Assembly: GCA_009773565.1 (NCBI GenBank)
Contig: WSXY01000016.1
Location: forward strand, 1 to 33,844
Reading direction: 5' to 3'
Length of the DNA stretch: 33,844 nucleotides
DNA from: Actinomycetota bacterium
GTDB lineage: Bacteria; Actinomycetota; Coriobacteriia; Anaerosomatales; Anaerosomataceae
In this document: positions 1-12,765 of the stretch, piece by piece
Position numbering within the stretch: position 1 is the first letter of the stretch
Layout: each line of letters opens with the position of its first letter
Translations under genes and position numbers: made by a program
Notes under the pieces: model-generated
What the model was told of the DNA's origin: nothing
Seen by the model: the letters and a program-made list of their open reading frames with translations, nothing else
The model's database searches: none

Positions 1-475
1 CTCGGCGCAGCGGGACCGCACTTCGCGCCACATTCGCCTGACCGGTCACCGTTTCACCCGCACAATCCTCGGCGGAAAGTACGATATCGGCGAGGGTCGA
101 TGGTAGAACACGACCGCGCGCACCGAGCAACGCGGCCGCATCGTCGATAGCCAGCGCAAATTCGCCGCGAATATCGACGAGCGCGGCAATGATGAGGTTG
201 CCGAGCGCGTGGCCCGTCAAGCCTTCGCCTGCGGGGAATCGGTACTGGAACAGCTCCGCAAGCGCATTACCCGGCTCAGCGAGAGCGACGAGGCAGTTGC
301 GAATATCGCCCGGCGGCAGTATGCCGAGTTCTCGGCGCAACCAACCGGACGACCCTCCGTCGTCGGCCACGGTCACGACCGCACAGGTTTCGTACCCGTG
401 AGCGACAAGACAGCCAAGAACGAGCGGAAGCCCCGTACCCCCGCCTATCGCAACCGCCCGCTTCGGGGTTGTCAC
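1..475 (-). CDS. yvcK: YvcK/CofD-family gluconeogenesis factor (N-terminal part)
   Basis: The first 158 codons are visible and the gene runs off the window edge. Translation from GTG at 475 gives a Rossmann-type start VAIGGGTGLPLVL, then VTVADDGGSSGWLRRELG, PPGDIRNCLVAL and TGHALGNLIIAA, the conserved blocks of the YvcK/YbhK family related to CofD. Members bind a UDP-sugar and are needed for growth on gluconeogenic carbon sources and for cell-wall homeostasis. The GTG start overlaps the rapZ stop codon (GTGA, 4 nt), so translational coupling with rapZ is likely. The pairing with rapZ is the well-known rapZ-yvcK order of Gram-positive bacteria; whiA often follows but would lie outside the window. 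Confidence 0.93.
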   Translation of the reverse strand, partial: MTTPKRAVAIGGGTGLPLVLGCLVAHGYETCAVVTVADDGGSSGWLRRELGILPPGDIRNCLVALAEPGNALAELFQYRFPAGEGLTGHALGNLIIAALVDIRGEFALAIDDAAALLGARGRVLPSTLADIVLSAEDCAGETVTGQANVARSAVPLRR

Positions 476-1401
476 GTGCGGTCCTTGTCTTTCCCGAGGT
501 CGCGGTGGTTCGTGTTGATGACGTACGCGTGTCGACGGAGGTGTTCTGCCGTCTGCTCGGCCAGTACGACGCTACGATGCATGCCGCCGGTGCAGCCAAG
601 CGCTATGTGCAACTGAGCTTTACCCTCGGCGACGTAGCCCGGCAGGAGCATGTCGAGCATGTCGTACCAACGGCGAAGGAACTCCTCGGTCTCGACACGA
701 CCGAGAACGAAGGCACGGACCGGCTTCTCGAGCCCGTTACGGTCTCGCAGTTTTGGCATGTAGAACGGATTTGGCAGGAAACGGACGTCGATGACGATGT
801 CAGCGTCGATCGGCAGTCCGTACTTGAAGCCGAAAGACGAGACCGTGACGTTCAGCGCGTCGAGCGCTCCTCCCGAGATGAACCGCTGCCGGATGACCGC
901 GCGCAGCTCTTGTGGTCGCAGCTGACTTGAATCTATAAGCAGGTCAGCGTTCTCCTCGAAGGGCTTGAGCAACTCACGCTCGGCACGAATACCCTGCGCA
1001 AGCGACTGGTCGTCGGCGAGCGGATGCCGCCGACGGGTCTCCTTGAAGCGCCTGACGAGCGTCCGGTCATCAGCCGTCAGAAAGAGCACCCGATACGGAT
1101 GACCCGAGGCTGCGAGCTCTGCAAGCGCCGCAGAAAGCTCGCTGAAGAACGACCCGCCCCGGACATCGCATACCACCGCAACGTGCCGGATTCGACTGCC
1201 GGGTAGTGCTGTCAGGGCGACGAGCTGCCCGATAAGGGCCGGCGGGATGTTGTCGATACAGAAGTAGCCGAGGTCTTCGAACGTGTGCATCGCTTCGCTT
1301 CGCCCGGCGCCAGACATGCCGGTGATAACGACGAGCTCACGCTCGGCGTCAGGAATGCACGCCTCCAGCTCCTCGGGCTCTGTGGGGCGCTTCTCGAACA
1401 C
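472..1401 (-). CDS. rapZ: RapZ/YvcJ-family nucleotide-binding protein
   Basis: P-loop protein of about 309 aa. The N-terminal Walker A is ITGMSGAGRSEA, followed by FEDLGYFCIDNIPPALI, as in YvcJ/RapZ; the C-terminal half has the conserved FGFKYG.P.DAD...DVRFLPNPF block and the IALGCTGGMHRSV signature. In enterobacteria RapZ controls GlmZ small RNA decay; in Gram-positives YvcJ is an NTPase of unclear role, so the function here is only family-level. The Walker lysine is Arg, which I recall as usual in actinobacterial members. I chose GTG at 1401, one base after the upstream stop, because the longer frame (ATG at 1482) adds a Ser/Arg-rich non-conserved leader lying inside the upstream gene. It overlaps yvcK by 4 nt. 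Confidence 0.92.
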   Translation of the reverse strand: MFEKRPTEPEELEACIPDAERELVVITGMSGAGRSEAMHTFEDLGYFCIDNIPPALIGQLVALTALPGSRIRHVAVVCDVRGGSFFSELSAALAELAASGHPYRVLFLTADDRTLVRRFKETRRRHPLADDQSLAQGIRAERELLKPFEENADLLIDSSQLRPQELRAVIRQRFISGGALDALNVTVSSFGFKYGLPIDADIVIDVRFLPNPFYMPKLRDRNGLEKPVRAFVLGRVETEEFLRRWYDMLDMLLPGYVAEGKAQLHIALGCTGGMHRSVVLAEQTAEHLRRHAYVINTNHRDLGKDKDRT

Positions 1402-1402
1402 C

Positions 1403-1771
1403 TCAGCCCCGATCCCTATCGCGCTCCGGGTCGACGACCCGGAAGCCGATCGAACAGACGATTGAGATGATGAGGCTCGCAACGACCGTCTGCCAGAAGC
1501 CTGTCGTGTGCACGCCGGGAACGATCCATTCGACGAGATAGAGCATGAACGCGCTGATCACGAGCGAGAAGAGCCCGAGCGTGATGACCGTGACCGGGAA
1601 TGCGAGCACCTGGATGATCGGCTTCACGATGGCATTCGCGACGGCGAGGACGACTGCAGCGAAGACGGCGGCGGGCCAAAACGAGTCCACCTGCAGCAGC
1701 GCACCGCCGGTGAGGTACGCGACGCCGAAGAGCGCGGCTGCAGACACGAGCATTCGAAGAACGAACTTCAT
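1403..1771 (-). CDS. Phage-holin-family (YvlD-like) small membrane protein
   Basis: 122-aa integral membrane protein. From ATG at 1771 (preceded by AGAGGGGAG) it reads MKFVLRMLVSAAALFGVAYL, with about four hydrophobic segments: roughly residues 5-25, 30-50, 57-80 and 88-110. The central NAIVKPIIQVLAFPVTVITLG is the hallmark of the phage holin family 4 / YvlD group (an N-x-IVKP-(I/L)-L-xxPxTxxTLG pattern). These are chromosomal genes, not phage remnants, and their function is poorly defined (envelope stress in some Firmicutes). It sits between uvrC and rapZ on the same strand, with one base between its stop and the rapZ start. The longer frame from 1843 adds a leader without a ribosome-binding site and is rejected. 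Confidence 0.85.
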   Translation of the reverse strand: MKFVLRMLVSAAALFGVAYLTGGALLQVDSFWPAAVFAAVVLAVANAIVKPIIQVLAFPVTVITLGLFSLVISAFMLYLVEWIVPGVHTTGFWQTVVASLIISIVCSIGFRVVDPERDRDRG

Positions 1772-1849
1772 CGCGAGACTCCCCTCTCTCGAACCCGGGA
1801 CACGTACGCCTGGTGGAAGCAGTATACCAGCCCCGACCAACACGATGGC

Positions 1850-3715
1850 CTAAGAACCGGCGCCTTCACCTGGCCTTTCGAGCGCGTGCACGATGTCAGC
1901 GGCAAGTTCGCCCGAAACGCCGGGAACAGCCCGGATCTCCTCGGCAGATGCGGCACGCAGACGCTTCACGGAGCCGAACGCCTTGAGGAGCTCCTTCTTG
2001 CGCTTCGGCCCGACGCCGGGGATGTCATCCAGCACGGAAGCGGTCATCGCCTTCGCGCGCAGCGTGCGGTGGTACTCGATCGCGAAACGGTGGGCCTCGT
2101 CCCGGACCCGCTTCACGAGATAGAGCGACGACGAGCCGGTCGGGAGCGTGACGGGATCCTCCCAGCCGGGCACGTACAGCTGCTCTTCGCGCTTGGCTAG
2201 CGAGACGATCCTGACGTCGACACCGAGCGCTTCCGCTGCGGCCAACGCCGCCGTCAGCTGTGGCTTTCCACCATCAACGACGATGAGGTCGGGATGGGCG
2301 CCAAATCGAGCATCGCCGGCCTTGTCGCGTGCGAATCGTCGGCCCAGAATCTCGCGCATCATCGCGAAGTCGTTCGCTTCCTCGGCGGGCATACGTATCC
2401 GGAACCGCCGATATGCGGCCCGGTCGGCGCGGCCTCCGCTGAAGACGACCATCGAGCCGACCGAGTACGTCCCCTGCAGCGTCGAGATGTCGAAGCACTC
2501 GATGCGCAGCGGTGGCGCCGGCAGTGCGAGCGCGCTCTCGAGTTCGAGCAGCGCACGGTTCAGGCGCTCCTCATCGTAGCGCGTGCGGTGCTTGTAGCGA
2601 GCGAGCGTGAATCGCGCGTTCGTGGCCGCGAGCTCCGCAAGCGCGCGCTTCTCGCCCCGCTGCGGGACGGACAGGCTCACCCGCGCTCCCCGGAGGCCGC
2701 TCAGCCACTCCTCGGTCACCACCGGATCCTCGGGCATCGCGGGCACGATGACCTCTCGCGGCATGTACGTCGCTTCGCCGTAGTAGCGCAGCAGGAAGCC
2801 CTCGATGAGCTCCGATTCCGGCACATCGAGACCCTTGTCGAGCACGAAATCGTTCCCGGCGAGTACGCGACCTTCGCGCACGAGAAAGACATGGACGCCC
2901 GCGATGGTCTCCTCGCGCTCGAAACCGATAACGTCCATATCGAGCGGTCGGTCCGAGACGACCTTCTGCTTCTCGAGAACGCTTCGGACGGCGTCCAGCG
3001 AGTTGCGGAAGCGGGCAGCGCGCTCGTAGTCCAGGTCGGCCGACGCCTCGCGCATGTGACGTTCGAGGTCGTCGGCGACGCCGCGGTGGCGGCCCTCAAG
3101 GAACGCGACGACATCGGCGACCCGCTCCGCGTACTCCTCGCGCGTGATCGCGCCCACGCACGCGCCCGGGCCCTTGCTCACGTGGTAGTCGAAACAGGGC
3201 TTCCCGGCCGGTTCGCCACCGTGTGCCGTCAGGCGCTTCCACTCGGCGCACGTCGAGCGGCAGATCGGATAGACGCGGCGCACGATCTCGACCGTCTCGC
3301 GCGCGCCACGGGCATCGGTGTACGGCCCGAAGTAGCGCGTGCCTGCGCGATGCTTCTCGCGGGTGAACTTGATTGCCGGGTACGGGTCGTCGAAGTTGAT
3401 CGCGATGAAAGGGAATGACTTGCCGTCGCGATAGTCGACGTTATACGGCGGGTCGAACTGCTTGATGAGGTTGGCCTCGAGAATGAGCGACTCGACCTCG
3501 GTGTCGGTGACCATGTAGTCGTAGCCGGCGGCCTGCTCCATCAAGAACGGGATCTTCTCGCGATCATCCTGGCCGAGGACGTACTGCTTCATACGCTTGC
3601 GGAGCGACTTCGCCTTGCCGACGTAGAGCACCTCGCCCTCGGCACCCTTCCACAGGTAGACTCCCGGCGTGTCGGGCACGTCGCCGAGGGTCATGCGGAT
3701 GTCGTCGAGCGGCAT
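1850..3715 (-). CDS. uvrC: UvrABC system protein C (excinuclease subunit)
   Basis: 621 aa, the normal UvrC length. The N-terminal GIY-YIG nuclease (3' incision) is seen as TPGVYLWK...VLYVGKAKSLRKRM at about residues 16-45, with E in VESLILEANLIKQ. A cysteine-containing linker (PICRSTC...GKPCFDYH...GPGACVG), a UVR-type helical pair near 210-245 and the RNase-H-like 5' nuclease (IECFDISTLQG, DLIVVDGGKPQL, YHRTLRAK) follow. Two helix-hairpin-helix motifs end the protein (IPGVGPKRKKELLKAFGS, VPGVSGELAADI). The usual DxSHxxG around the first catalytic Asp reads DISTLQG here. It follows uvrA by 8 bp on the same strand, so the two are probably co-transcribed. Role: dual incision of nucleotide-excision-repair substrates. 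Confidence 0.97.
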   Translation of the reverse strand: MPLDDIRMTLGDVPDTPGVYLWKGAEGEVLYVGKAKSLRKRMKQYVLGQDDREKIPFLMEQAAGYDYMVTDTEVESLILEANLIKQFDPPYNVDYRDGKSFPFIAINFDDPYPAIKFTREKHRAGTRYFGPYTDARGARETVEIVRRVYPICRSTCAEWKRLTAHGGEPAGKPCFDYHVSKGPGACVGAITREEYAERVADVVAFLEGRHRGVADDLERHMREASADLDYERAARFRNSLDAVRSVLEKQKVVSDRPLDMDVIGFEREETIAGVHVFLVREGRVLAGNDFVLDKGLDVPESELIEGFLLRYYGEATYMPREVIVPAMPEDPVVTEEWLSGLRGARVSLSVPQRGEKRALAELAATNARFTLARYKHRTRYDEERLNRALLELESALALPAPPLRIECFDISTLQGTYSVGSMVVFSGGRADRAAYRRFRIRMPAEEANDFAMMREILGRRFARDKAGDARFGAHPDLIVVDGGKPQLTAALAAAEALGVDVRIVSLAKREEQLYVPGWEDPVTLPTGSSSLYLVKRVRDEAHRFAIEYHRTLRAKAMTASVLDDIPGVGPKRKKELLKAFGSVKRLRAASAEEIRAVPGVSGELAADIVHALERPGEGAGS

Positions 3716-3723
3716 GGGCAGTC

Positions 3724-6597
<2,874 letters not shown>

Positions 6598-6659
6598 ATC
6601 TCGCGACTCGTTTGCGGCCAAATGAATATTGTACCCCCGCGTCAAGTCGTGAAGAAACA

Positions 6660-6674
6660 GCCCGGTTGCCGGGC
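6660..6674. repeat. Short inverted repeat in uvrA-amtB divergent region
   Basis: A perfect 6-bp inverted repeat GCCCGG-TTG-CCGGGC lies between the divergent uvrA and amtB genes. On the minus strand it is followed by TGTTTCTTC, giving it a weak terminator-like look, but no upstream minus-strand gene would need terminating here. It may instead shape the uvrA leader. The rest of this 197-bp spacer holds two direct GTAAC copies (6741-6745 and 6755-6759) and a TACAAT hexamer on the minus strand, without a convincing complete promoter. Confidence 0.3.
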
Positions 6675-6794
6675 AGGTGCCGGGCCACGTGCCAGCGCGT
6701 GTCATGTTTCGCGCAGCCGACACAGGCCTGAAATACGCCCGTAACAAGTGGCCGGTAACCTGTTGGCAATGTAGGACGACTCGGGGGAGGTTCC

Positions 6795-8015
6795 ATGCCG
6801 CCAATCGATACCGGCGACACCGCATTCATGCTGCTTTCAGCGGCACTTGTCCTGTTCATGACGCCTGGACTTGCACTCTTCTACGCGGGCATGGGCCGCT
6901 CCAAGAACGTGCTCTCTATCACGATGCAGAGCTTCTTCGCCATGGGCATCGTGAGCGTGCTGTGGGCGCTTCTCGGCTATACGCTCGCCTTCGGGAACGA
7001 CGTTGGCGGCGTGATCGGTAGCCTCGAGTTCATCGGACTCAAGGGTGTCGCTGGCAGCGTATACGCCGGTTACCCGACGATCCCGCACAGTGTGTGGGTC
7101 ATGTACCAGGGAATGTTCGCGATCATCACGCCCGCGCTCATCACCGGCGCGTTCGCGGAGCGCATGAAGTTCAAAGCGTACGCGGTCTTCATCGCCTTCT
7201 GGACGATTCTCGTATACAGCCCGCTCGCGCACTGGGTGTGGGGCGGCGGCTGGCTCATGAAGCTCGGTGCGCTCGACTTTGCCGGCGGCACCGTCGTACA
7301 TATCGCGTCGGCGGCTGCGGCGCTTGCGGCGGCGATCGCCGTCGGTCGACGCAAGGACCTCGGCAAGCCGGACTTGCAGCCCCACAACCTACCGATGACG
7401 CTTCTGGGTGCCGGCATTCTGTGGTTCGGGTGGTTCGGCTTCAACGCGGGCTCTGCCGTCGCGGCGAACCACGTTGCAGGGGCCGCATTCATGGCGACGC
7501 ACCTTGCCGCAGCATGCGGGATGCTCGGGTGGATAGGCATGGAGTGGTGGCAGCACGGCAAGCCGACCACGCTCGGCGCGGCATCGGGCGCGGTCGCCGG
7601 ACTGGTGGGAATCACGCCGGCCGCCGGGTTTGTCGACGCACTCCCCGCGATGGCTATCGGTCTCACTGTGGGCGTGCTCTGCTACTTCGGCGTGAAGCTC
7701 AAGAGCCGCTTCGGGTACGATGACGCGCTCGACGTCGTCGGCGTTCACGGTGTGGGAGGAACGACCGGCGCACTGCTCACCGGCGTTTTCGCAGGCGTCG
7801 TCACGAACCCCACCTACCGTGGTCTCATCGCAGGCAACGCGGCCCAGCTGTGGCCGCAGGTGGTTGGCGTCGTCGCGACGATCGTGTTCTCGTTCACCGT
7901 CAGCTTCGTATTGCTCAAGGTGATCGATAAGGTCATCGGTCTGCGTGTCGATGAGGAAGCCGAAGAGCGCGGTCTGGACCTCGCAGACCACGCCGAAACC
8001 GGGTATGTGCTGTAA
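6795..8015 (+). CDS. amtB: Ammonium transporter AmtB/Amt family
   Basis: 406 aa, preceded by a strong GGGGGAGG ribosome-binding site 5 nt before ATG. About 11 membrane segments are visible, as in mature Amt proteins. Conserved features include [14 protein letters not shown] in TM1, [13 protein letters not shown]161 in DFAGGTVVH, and the twin pore histidines H169 (GGTVVHIAS) and H318 (GVHGVGG). The C-terminal tail [20 protein letters not shown] is the standard PII-interaction region (E.GLD..HGE-like). It imports ammonium. The PII gene glnK follows after 27 bp and a PII-modifying enzyme follows that, so the operon is self-regulating: GlnK blocks AmtB when nitrogen is plentiful. There is no obvious cleavable signal peptide. 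Confidence 0.97.
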   Translation: MPPIDTGDTAFMLLSAALVLFMTPGLALFYAGMGRSKNVLSITMQSFFAMGIVSVLWALLGYTLAFGNDVGGVIGSLEFIGLKGVAGSVYAGYPTIPHSVWVMYQGMFAIITPALITGAFAERMKFKAYAVFIAFWTILVYSPLAHWVWGGGWLMKLGALDFAGGTVVHIASAAAALAAAIAVGRRKDLGKPDLQPHNLPMTLLGAGILWFGWFGFNAGSAVAANHVAGAAFMATHLAAACGMLGWIGMEWWQHGKPTTLGAASGAVAGLVGITPAAGFVDALPAMAIGLTVGVLCYFGVKLKSRFGYDDALDVVGVHGVGGTTGALLTGVFAGVVTNPTYRGLIAGNAAQLWPQVVGVVATIVFSFTVSFVLLKVIDKVIGLRVDEEAEERGLDLADHAETGYVL

Positions 8016-8381
<366 letters not shown>

Positions 8382-8383
8382 CC

Positions 8384-10633
8384 GTGCCAGGGCCCGTCGT
8401 CGAGTCCGACGAGCTCGGGGAGTTCCTTGTCGAGCGCCGGCGCATGCTCGCGTCATCGATACCGGGGACTGCCGCGACCAAGCTCCTGTCCGACATCACC
8501 GACCAGGCCGTCTCCGCTCTTGCGGAGGCGGCCTTCGCGTCACTCCCCGACCGGTGGGCAGTGCTCGCGCTTGGCGCGTATGGCTCGCAACGGCTGCTGC
8601 CGTTCTCGGATATCGACCTGCTTGTGATCACCGACGCACGCGCCTCGAAACTGCGTGAGCCGGTCGCAGCGCTACTCTATCCGCTCTGGGATGCGGGTTT
8701 CGACGTTGGCCACGCGGTTCGTTCGCGACGTGATCACGCCCGGGCGTGCGGACAGGAGCTGCACACGCTCACGGCCACCCTGACCGCGAGACATCTCGCG
8801 GGCGACGAAGCGCTCTCTGCGGCGATGACTGCCGGCGTCCTTCAAGCTGCGCGCAGAAGGCGTCCGGCCCTCACGCACCTGCTGGCCTCACGCGAAGGAA
8901 TCGGCTCGCCGTACGCGCTGGAGCCCGAGCTCAAAGACGGCGCCGGTGGTCAGCGAGATCTGGACGAACTCGTCTGGCGAGAACTGCTTGGCGATGATCC
9001 TCAGAACGCTGACACCGCGCGGGAGCTTGCCGCCGCACAGGACGTCATCTCCGCCGCACGGTGGGTGCTACACCTCGACGCGGGACGCAAGACAGCGCTC
9101 CTCGATGACGAGATCGCCGGGGAGAGCGGCCTCGATCGCGAAGCACTCGCAAACGCGCGAGCCACCGCACACGAGGTGCTGCTCGTCGCCCGGGGGAGCA
9201 TTCCCGGGCACGCGCTCTCCTCCGCCGCGTGGCGCCCGCCGGATCTCCTCGAGGCGCTCGCACGCGGTACTGCCGCATTGCCAACACTCGAGAGTGCGGC
9301 CCGCCGCGGCGCACTCGATGCGATCGTACCCGGACTGTCGGAACTCATGACGCTCGTCCGGCCTGCGCTCTCCCACCGGCTAACTGTCGGCGCACACTCA
9401 CTGTTGACTGCGGCGCTGCTCGCCGAGCTTGGAACACACGACAGGCTCACCTCGCGTGCACTAGCGGCCGTCACCGACCGTCGTCCCCTGCTGGCAGCGG
9501 CGCTCGCGCATGACGCAGGTAAGACCATCGCGGGACCCGGCCACGCGCTCAGGAGCGAGTCTACAGCGCGTGCGACCGCGCTCGCGCTCGGCAGTACGAG
9601 CATGGGAGCGGACAGTGCGGGCGCGCTCGCGCGCGAACACCTGCTTCTCGCAGAGACCGCGTCATCCGAGGACATCGACGATGAGGAGATCGTACTGCGG
9701 ACCGCCGCGCGTATCGGCAGTCGCGAGCTCGTCGGTCAACTCTATGTACTCACTGCCGCAGACAGCCTCGCTACGGGACCGGGAATGTGGGACGCGTGGC
9801 ATGCATCGCTGGTACGCACGCTTGTCTCGCGACTCGACGCCGCATTCGCCGACGAGATCGACGGCGCCGGAATGCTCAGCTCCGCCGGGGATGTACGTCG
9901 CGACGCGATCGCTCTCGTCGACGACGACCCGACAACGACGCAGGTCCTCACCGCCGCGCCCGTGCGGTATCTCGCGTCCCGCTCGCCATCTGAGGCTGCA
10001 TCAGATGCGCGGTTACTGGCGGCCCTCGGTGCGCCGGGCTCCCGCGGACAGTTCGCGCTGCGGGTCTCGCCGGGGAGCGTGCCGGGAACGCATCGGCTCG
10101 CCATCGCAACGATCGACAGTCCGGGGGTGTTCGCACTCATCGCAGGTGTCGTCGCGCTCTCGGGACTTGACGCGCTCGGTGCCTCGGCCGACGCGGGTCC
10201 GTCGGGGACGGCGCTCGACACGTTCACGGTTCGTCCCGCGACGCTCGCGACGCCGGACGACAACACCTGGGCGACCCTTGAGCGATATCTCGCAGCCGCG
10301 CTCGAGGGTCGCCTTGACCTGCGTACCCGCCTCATGGAGCGGCAGCGCCAGTACGGAATCCGCAGTGCGGGACGCCCCCGGGTGACGATCGCAGCTCCCA
10401 GAGCGTTTGCGACCGCCGTTCGCGTCAGCGCCGGCGACCGGCCCGGCCTGCTCTTCGATATAGCCGACGAGATCGCCGCAGCCGGCTATATCGTCACGCG
10501 CGCGAACGCGCTCACCCGCGGCGCACGCGCGCACGACACGTTTCACCTGGTAGACACCGACGGCTCGGCTCCACGCGACCCCGGCGCGCTCGGGCACCTC
10601 GCGATGCGACTCCGAACGCGACTGAGCAGCTAA
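8384..10633 (+). CDS. glnD: GlnD-like PII nucleotidyltransferase/deadenylylase
   Basis: 749 aa. The N-terminal nucleotidyltransferase domain has LALGAYGSQRLLPFSDIDLLVI at about 64-85 (G-S-x9-D-x-D type), followed by a GlnD-like block with LEPELKDGAGGQRDLDEL near 180. A central HD phosphohydrolase motif reads LAHDAGKTIAGPGH, and two ACT domains close the protein (about 560-630 and 675-745, the latter with DRPGLLFDIADEIAAAGY). It is shorter and more divergent than enterobacterial GlnD (about 890 aa) but matches the actinobacterial form encoded after glnK. Its job is probably addition and removal of a nucleotide at Tyr51 of GlnK in response to glutamine bound by ACT domains. The start is GTG with no clear ribosome-binding site, consistent with coupling to glnK; whether AMP or UMP is transferred cannot be told. 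Confidence 0.9.
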   Translation: MPGPVVESDELGEFLVERRRMLASSIPGTAATKLLSDITDQAVSALAEAAFASLPDRWAVLALGAYGSQRLLPFSDIDLLVITDARASKLREPVAALLYPLWDAGFDVGHAVRSRRDHARACGQELHTLTATLTARHLAGDEALSAAMTAGVLQAARRRRPALTHLLASREGIGSPYALEPELKDGAGGQRDLDELVWRELLGDDPQNADTARELAAAQDVISAARWVLHLDAGRKTALLDDEIAGESGLDREALANARATAHEVLLVARGSIPGHALSSAAWRPPDLLEALARGTAALPTLESAARRGALDAIVPGLSELMTLVRPALSHRLTVGAHSLLTAALLAELGTHDRLTSRALAAVTDRRPLLAAALAHDAGKTIAGPGHALRSESTARATALALGSTSMGADSAGALAREHLLLAETASSEDIDDEEIVLRTAARIGSRELVGQLYVLTAADSLATGPGMWDAWHASLVRTLVSRLDAAFADEIDGAGMLSSAGDVRRDAIALVDDDPTTTQVLTAAPVRYLASRSPSEAASDARLLAALGAPGSRGQFALRVSPGSVPGTHRLAIATIDSPGVFALIAGVVALSGLDALGASADAGPSGTALDTFTVRPATLATPDDNTWATLERYLAAALEGRLDLRTRLMERQRQYGIRSAGRPRVTIAAPRAFATAVRVSAGDRPGLLFDIADEIAAAGYIVTRANALTRGARAHDTFHLVDTDGSAPRDPGALGHLAMRLRTRLSS

Positions 10634-10646
10634 CGCGTCGCTGCTC
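10624..10646. terminator. Possible bidirectional stem-loop between glnD and acs
   Basis: A perfect 7-bp inverted repeat, GAGCAGC and GCTGCTC around a 9-nt loop, spans the glnD stop codon in the 33-bp gap between the convergent genes glnD and acs. No run of T follows on either strand, so it is a weak intrinsic terminator candidate at best. Confidence 0.35.
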
Positions 10647-10666
10647 CCGCTTTCCTGCTCACACTC

Positions 10667-12652
10667 TTACACTCCAGCGAGCAGGTCCTTCACGACCTTG
10701 GGATCGGCAAGCGTCGAGAGGTCGCCGAAGCCCTCTGTGTCGGTCTCGCCGGCGGCTATCTTGCGCAGGATCCTCCGCATGATCTTGCCGGACCGGGTCT
10801 TGGGGAGATCGCGGGCGAACTGGATCTTGTCAGGCTGTGCGATCGGCCCGATCATCTTGCGAACGTGTCCCTTGAGGATCGTCGCCAGGTCATCCGAGGC
10901 GAACTGACCGTCGCGAAGTATCACGAACGCGTGGATGCCTTCGCCCTTGACCGGATGCGGGAAGCCGACGACGCCCGCCTCGCTCACCGCATCGTGGCTC
11001 ACAAGCGCGCTCTCGATCTCTGCCGTGCCAAGCCGGTGCCCGCTCACGTTGATGACATCGTCGAGACGGCCGAGCAGCCAGTAGTCGCCGTCCGCGTCCA
11101 CCCGGGCGCCGTCACCGGTGAAGTACCGCCCCGGGAAGCGCTCGAAGTAGACCTCGCGCATCCGCTTGTGCTCGGGATCGCCCCACGTGCCTCGCAGCAT
11201 ACCCGGCCACGGACGCTTGACGGTGAGATACCCGCCCTGCCCCGGCTCGGCTCGGGAGCCATCCTCGGCAAGAACTTCGGGCTCGATGCCGAAGAACGGC
11301 CATGAGGCCGAGCCTGGCTTGAGCGGCGTCGCACCCGGGAACGGCGTGATGAGGAAGCCGCCCGTTTCGGTCTGCCAGTAGGTGTCGACGATGGGAATCT
11401 CGCCGCGTCCAATGGTGTCCTGATACCAGGTCCACACCTCGGGGTTGATCGGCTCGCCGACCGTACCGAGTAGACGGAGGCTCGACACGTCGTAGCGGGC
11501 AGGCCATCCGCCACCGTGGCGCATGAGCGCGCGGATGGCAGTCGGCGCCGTATAGAAGATGTTGACGCGGTACTTCTCGATAACGGACCAGAAACGGCCC
11601 GGATCCGGATAGGTCGGGACACCCTCGAACATGAGGGAGGTCGCACCAGCGGCGAGCGGCCCGTAGACGATGTAGCTGTGGCCGGTGACCCAGCCGATGT
11701 CCGCCGTGCACCAGTAGACGTCCTCGTCGCGATAGTCCATGACCGTCTGGAACGTCATCTTTGTGTAGAGCAGGTACCCGGCGGTCGTGTGGAGCACGCC
11801 CTTCGGCTTTCCCGTCGAACCGGACGTGTAGAGGATGAAGAGCGGGTCCTCGGCGTCCATCGGCGTGGGCTCGCAGGGCTTGCGGACCTCAGGCGCACTG
11901 ATCTCCTGGTGCCACCAGGTGTCGCGCCCGGGCTCCATGTCGACGTCGCCCGCTCCGCGCTTGACGACGATGCACGCCTCGACGCTCGGGCACTCGAAGA
12001 GCGCTTCGTCGGCCGCGGCCTTGAGCGGCACCTTGCGTCCGCCGCGGATACCCTCGTCGGAGGTGATGAGGAGCTTCGCGCCGCAGTCCTGAATGCGCTC
12101 GCGGAGCGCGCTTGCCGAGAAGCCGCCGAACACGACCGAGTGGATCGCGCCGATACGCGCGCATGCGAGCATCGCCATCGCCAGCTCCGGGAGCATCGGG
12201 AGGTAGATCGCGACCCGATCGCCCTTCTCGATCCCCTTCTTCTTGAGGACGTTGGCGAACTTCGAGACCTCGTAGTGCAGCTGCTGGTAGGTGTAGGTGC
12301 GCGACGTGCCGTCGTCGGCTTCCCAGATGAGCGCGGCCTTGTTCCTGCGCCAGGTGTTGAGATGACGGTCGAGACAGTTCGCGCTTACGTTGAGCTGACC
12401 GCCGGCGAACCAGGTGTAGTCGAGATTCTCGAACGAGCCGGTAGAAACAGTGTCGAACGGGCGGATCCAGTCGAGTTCCTCGCGCGCTGCATCGCCCCAG
12501 AAGCCGTCGGGGTCGTCGATAGACCGACGGTAGAGCGCCTCGTATGCTTCGGCGCCCGATACGACCGCTCGCTTCGAGAACTCCTTCGGCGGCTGCACCG
12601 TACGACCTTCAGCGCTCAGTGCCTCGATCGCTCGTTCCTGCTCCTCGGGCAT
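10667..12652 (-). CDS. acs: Acetyl-CoA synthetase (AMP-forming)
   Basis: 661 aa, standard length, with a strong GGAGGGG ribosome-binding site before ATG. Family features in order: N-terminal [19 protein letters not shown], phosphate loop [81 protein letters not shown] and the C-terminal [14 protein letters not shown] whose Lys is the classic reversible acetylation site. It activates acetate to acetyl-CoA through acetyl-AMP in the cytoplasm. It stands alone: convergent to glnD and divergent from larE (113-bp spacer). No acetyltransferase or deacetylase gene is visible nearby. Confidence 0.97.
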   Translation of the reverse strand: MPEEQERAIEALSAEGRTVQPPKEFSKRAVVSGAEAYEALYRRSIDDPDGFWGDAAREELDWIRPFDTVSTGSFENLDYTWFAGGQLNVSANCLDRHLNTWRRNKAALIWEADDGTSRTYTYQQLHYEVSKFANVLKKKGIEKGDRVAIYLPMLPELAMAMLACARIGAIHSVVFGGFSASALRERIQDCGAKLLITSDEGIRGGRKVPLKAAADEALFECPSVEACIVVKRGAGDVDMEPGRDTWWHQEISAPEVRKPCEPTPMDAEDPLFILYTSGSTGKPKGVLHTTAGYLLYTKMTFQTVMDYRDEDVYWCTADIGWVTGHSYIVYGPLAAGATSLMFEGVPTYPDPGRFWSVIEKYRVNIFYTAPTAIRALMRHGGGWPARYDVSSLRLLGTVGEPINPEVWTWYQDTIGRGEIPIVDTYWQTETGGFLITPFPGATPLKPGSASWPFFGIEPEVLAEDGSRAEPGQGGYLTVKRPWPGMLRGTWGDPEHKRMREVYFERFPGRYFTGDGARVDADGDYWLLGRLDDVINVSGHRLGTAEIESALVSHDAVSEAGVVGFPHPVKGEGIHAFVILRDGQFASDDLATILKGHVRKMIGPIAQPDKIQFARDLPKTRSGKIMRRILRKIAAGETDTEGFGDLSTLADPKVVKDLLAGV

Positions 12653-12765
12653 GCAAACCCCTCCGTTCGTCGGCTTGCTCAGTCTTTTCCCCTTCGGGCA
12701 CTACAAACCCTGCGCGGGACGTGGCACGATAGACGGGCTCTCGCTCGAACGGCCCAGGGGGACCA

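Noticed and set aside
1403-1771. Prophage holin
   Set aside because: No lysin, structural or integrase genes are near; the family is a common chromosomal membrane protein and the gene sits in a housekeeping run.
2294-3418. Long plus-strand open frame opposite uvrC (and similar ones opposite uvrA, acs and uvrB)
   Set aside because: These are antisense shadows of well-recognised genes in high-GC DNA, with Arg/Ala/Val-rich composition and no family resemblance.
6741-6759. GlnR-type nitrogen operator before amtB
   Set aside because: Two GTAAC copies are present but their spacing (14 bp start to start) does not match the GlnR box, and the partner half-sites are missing.
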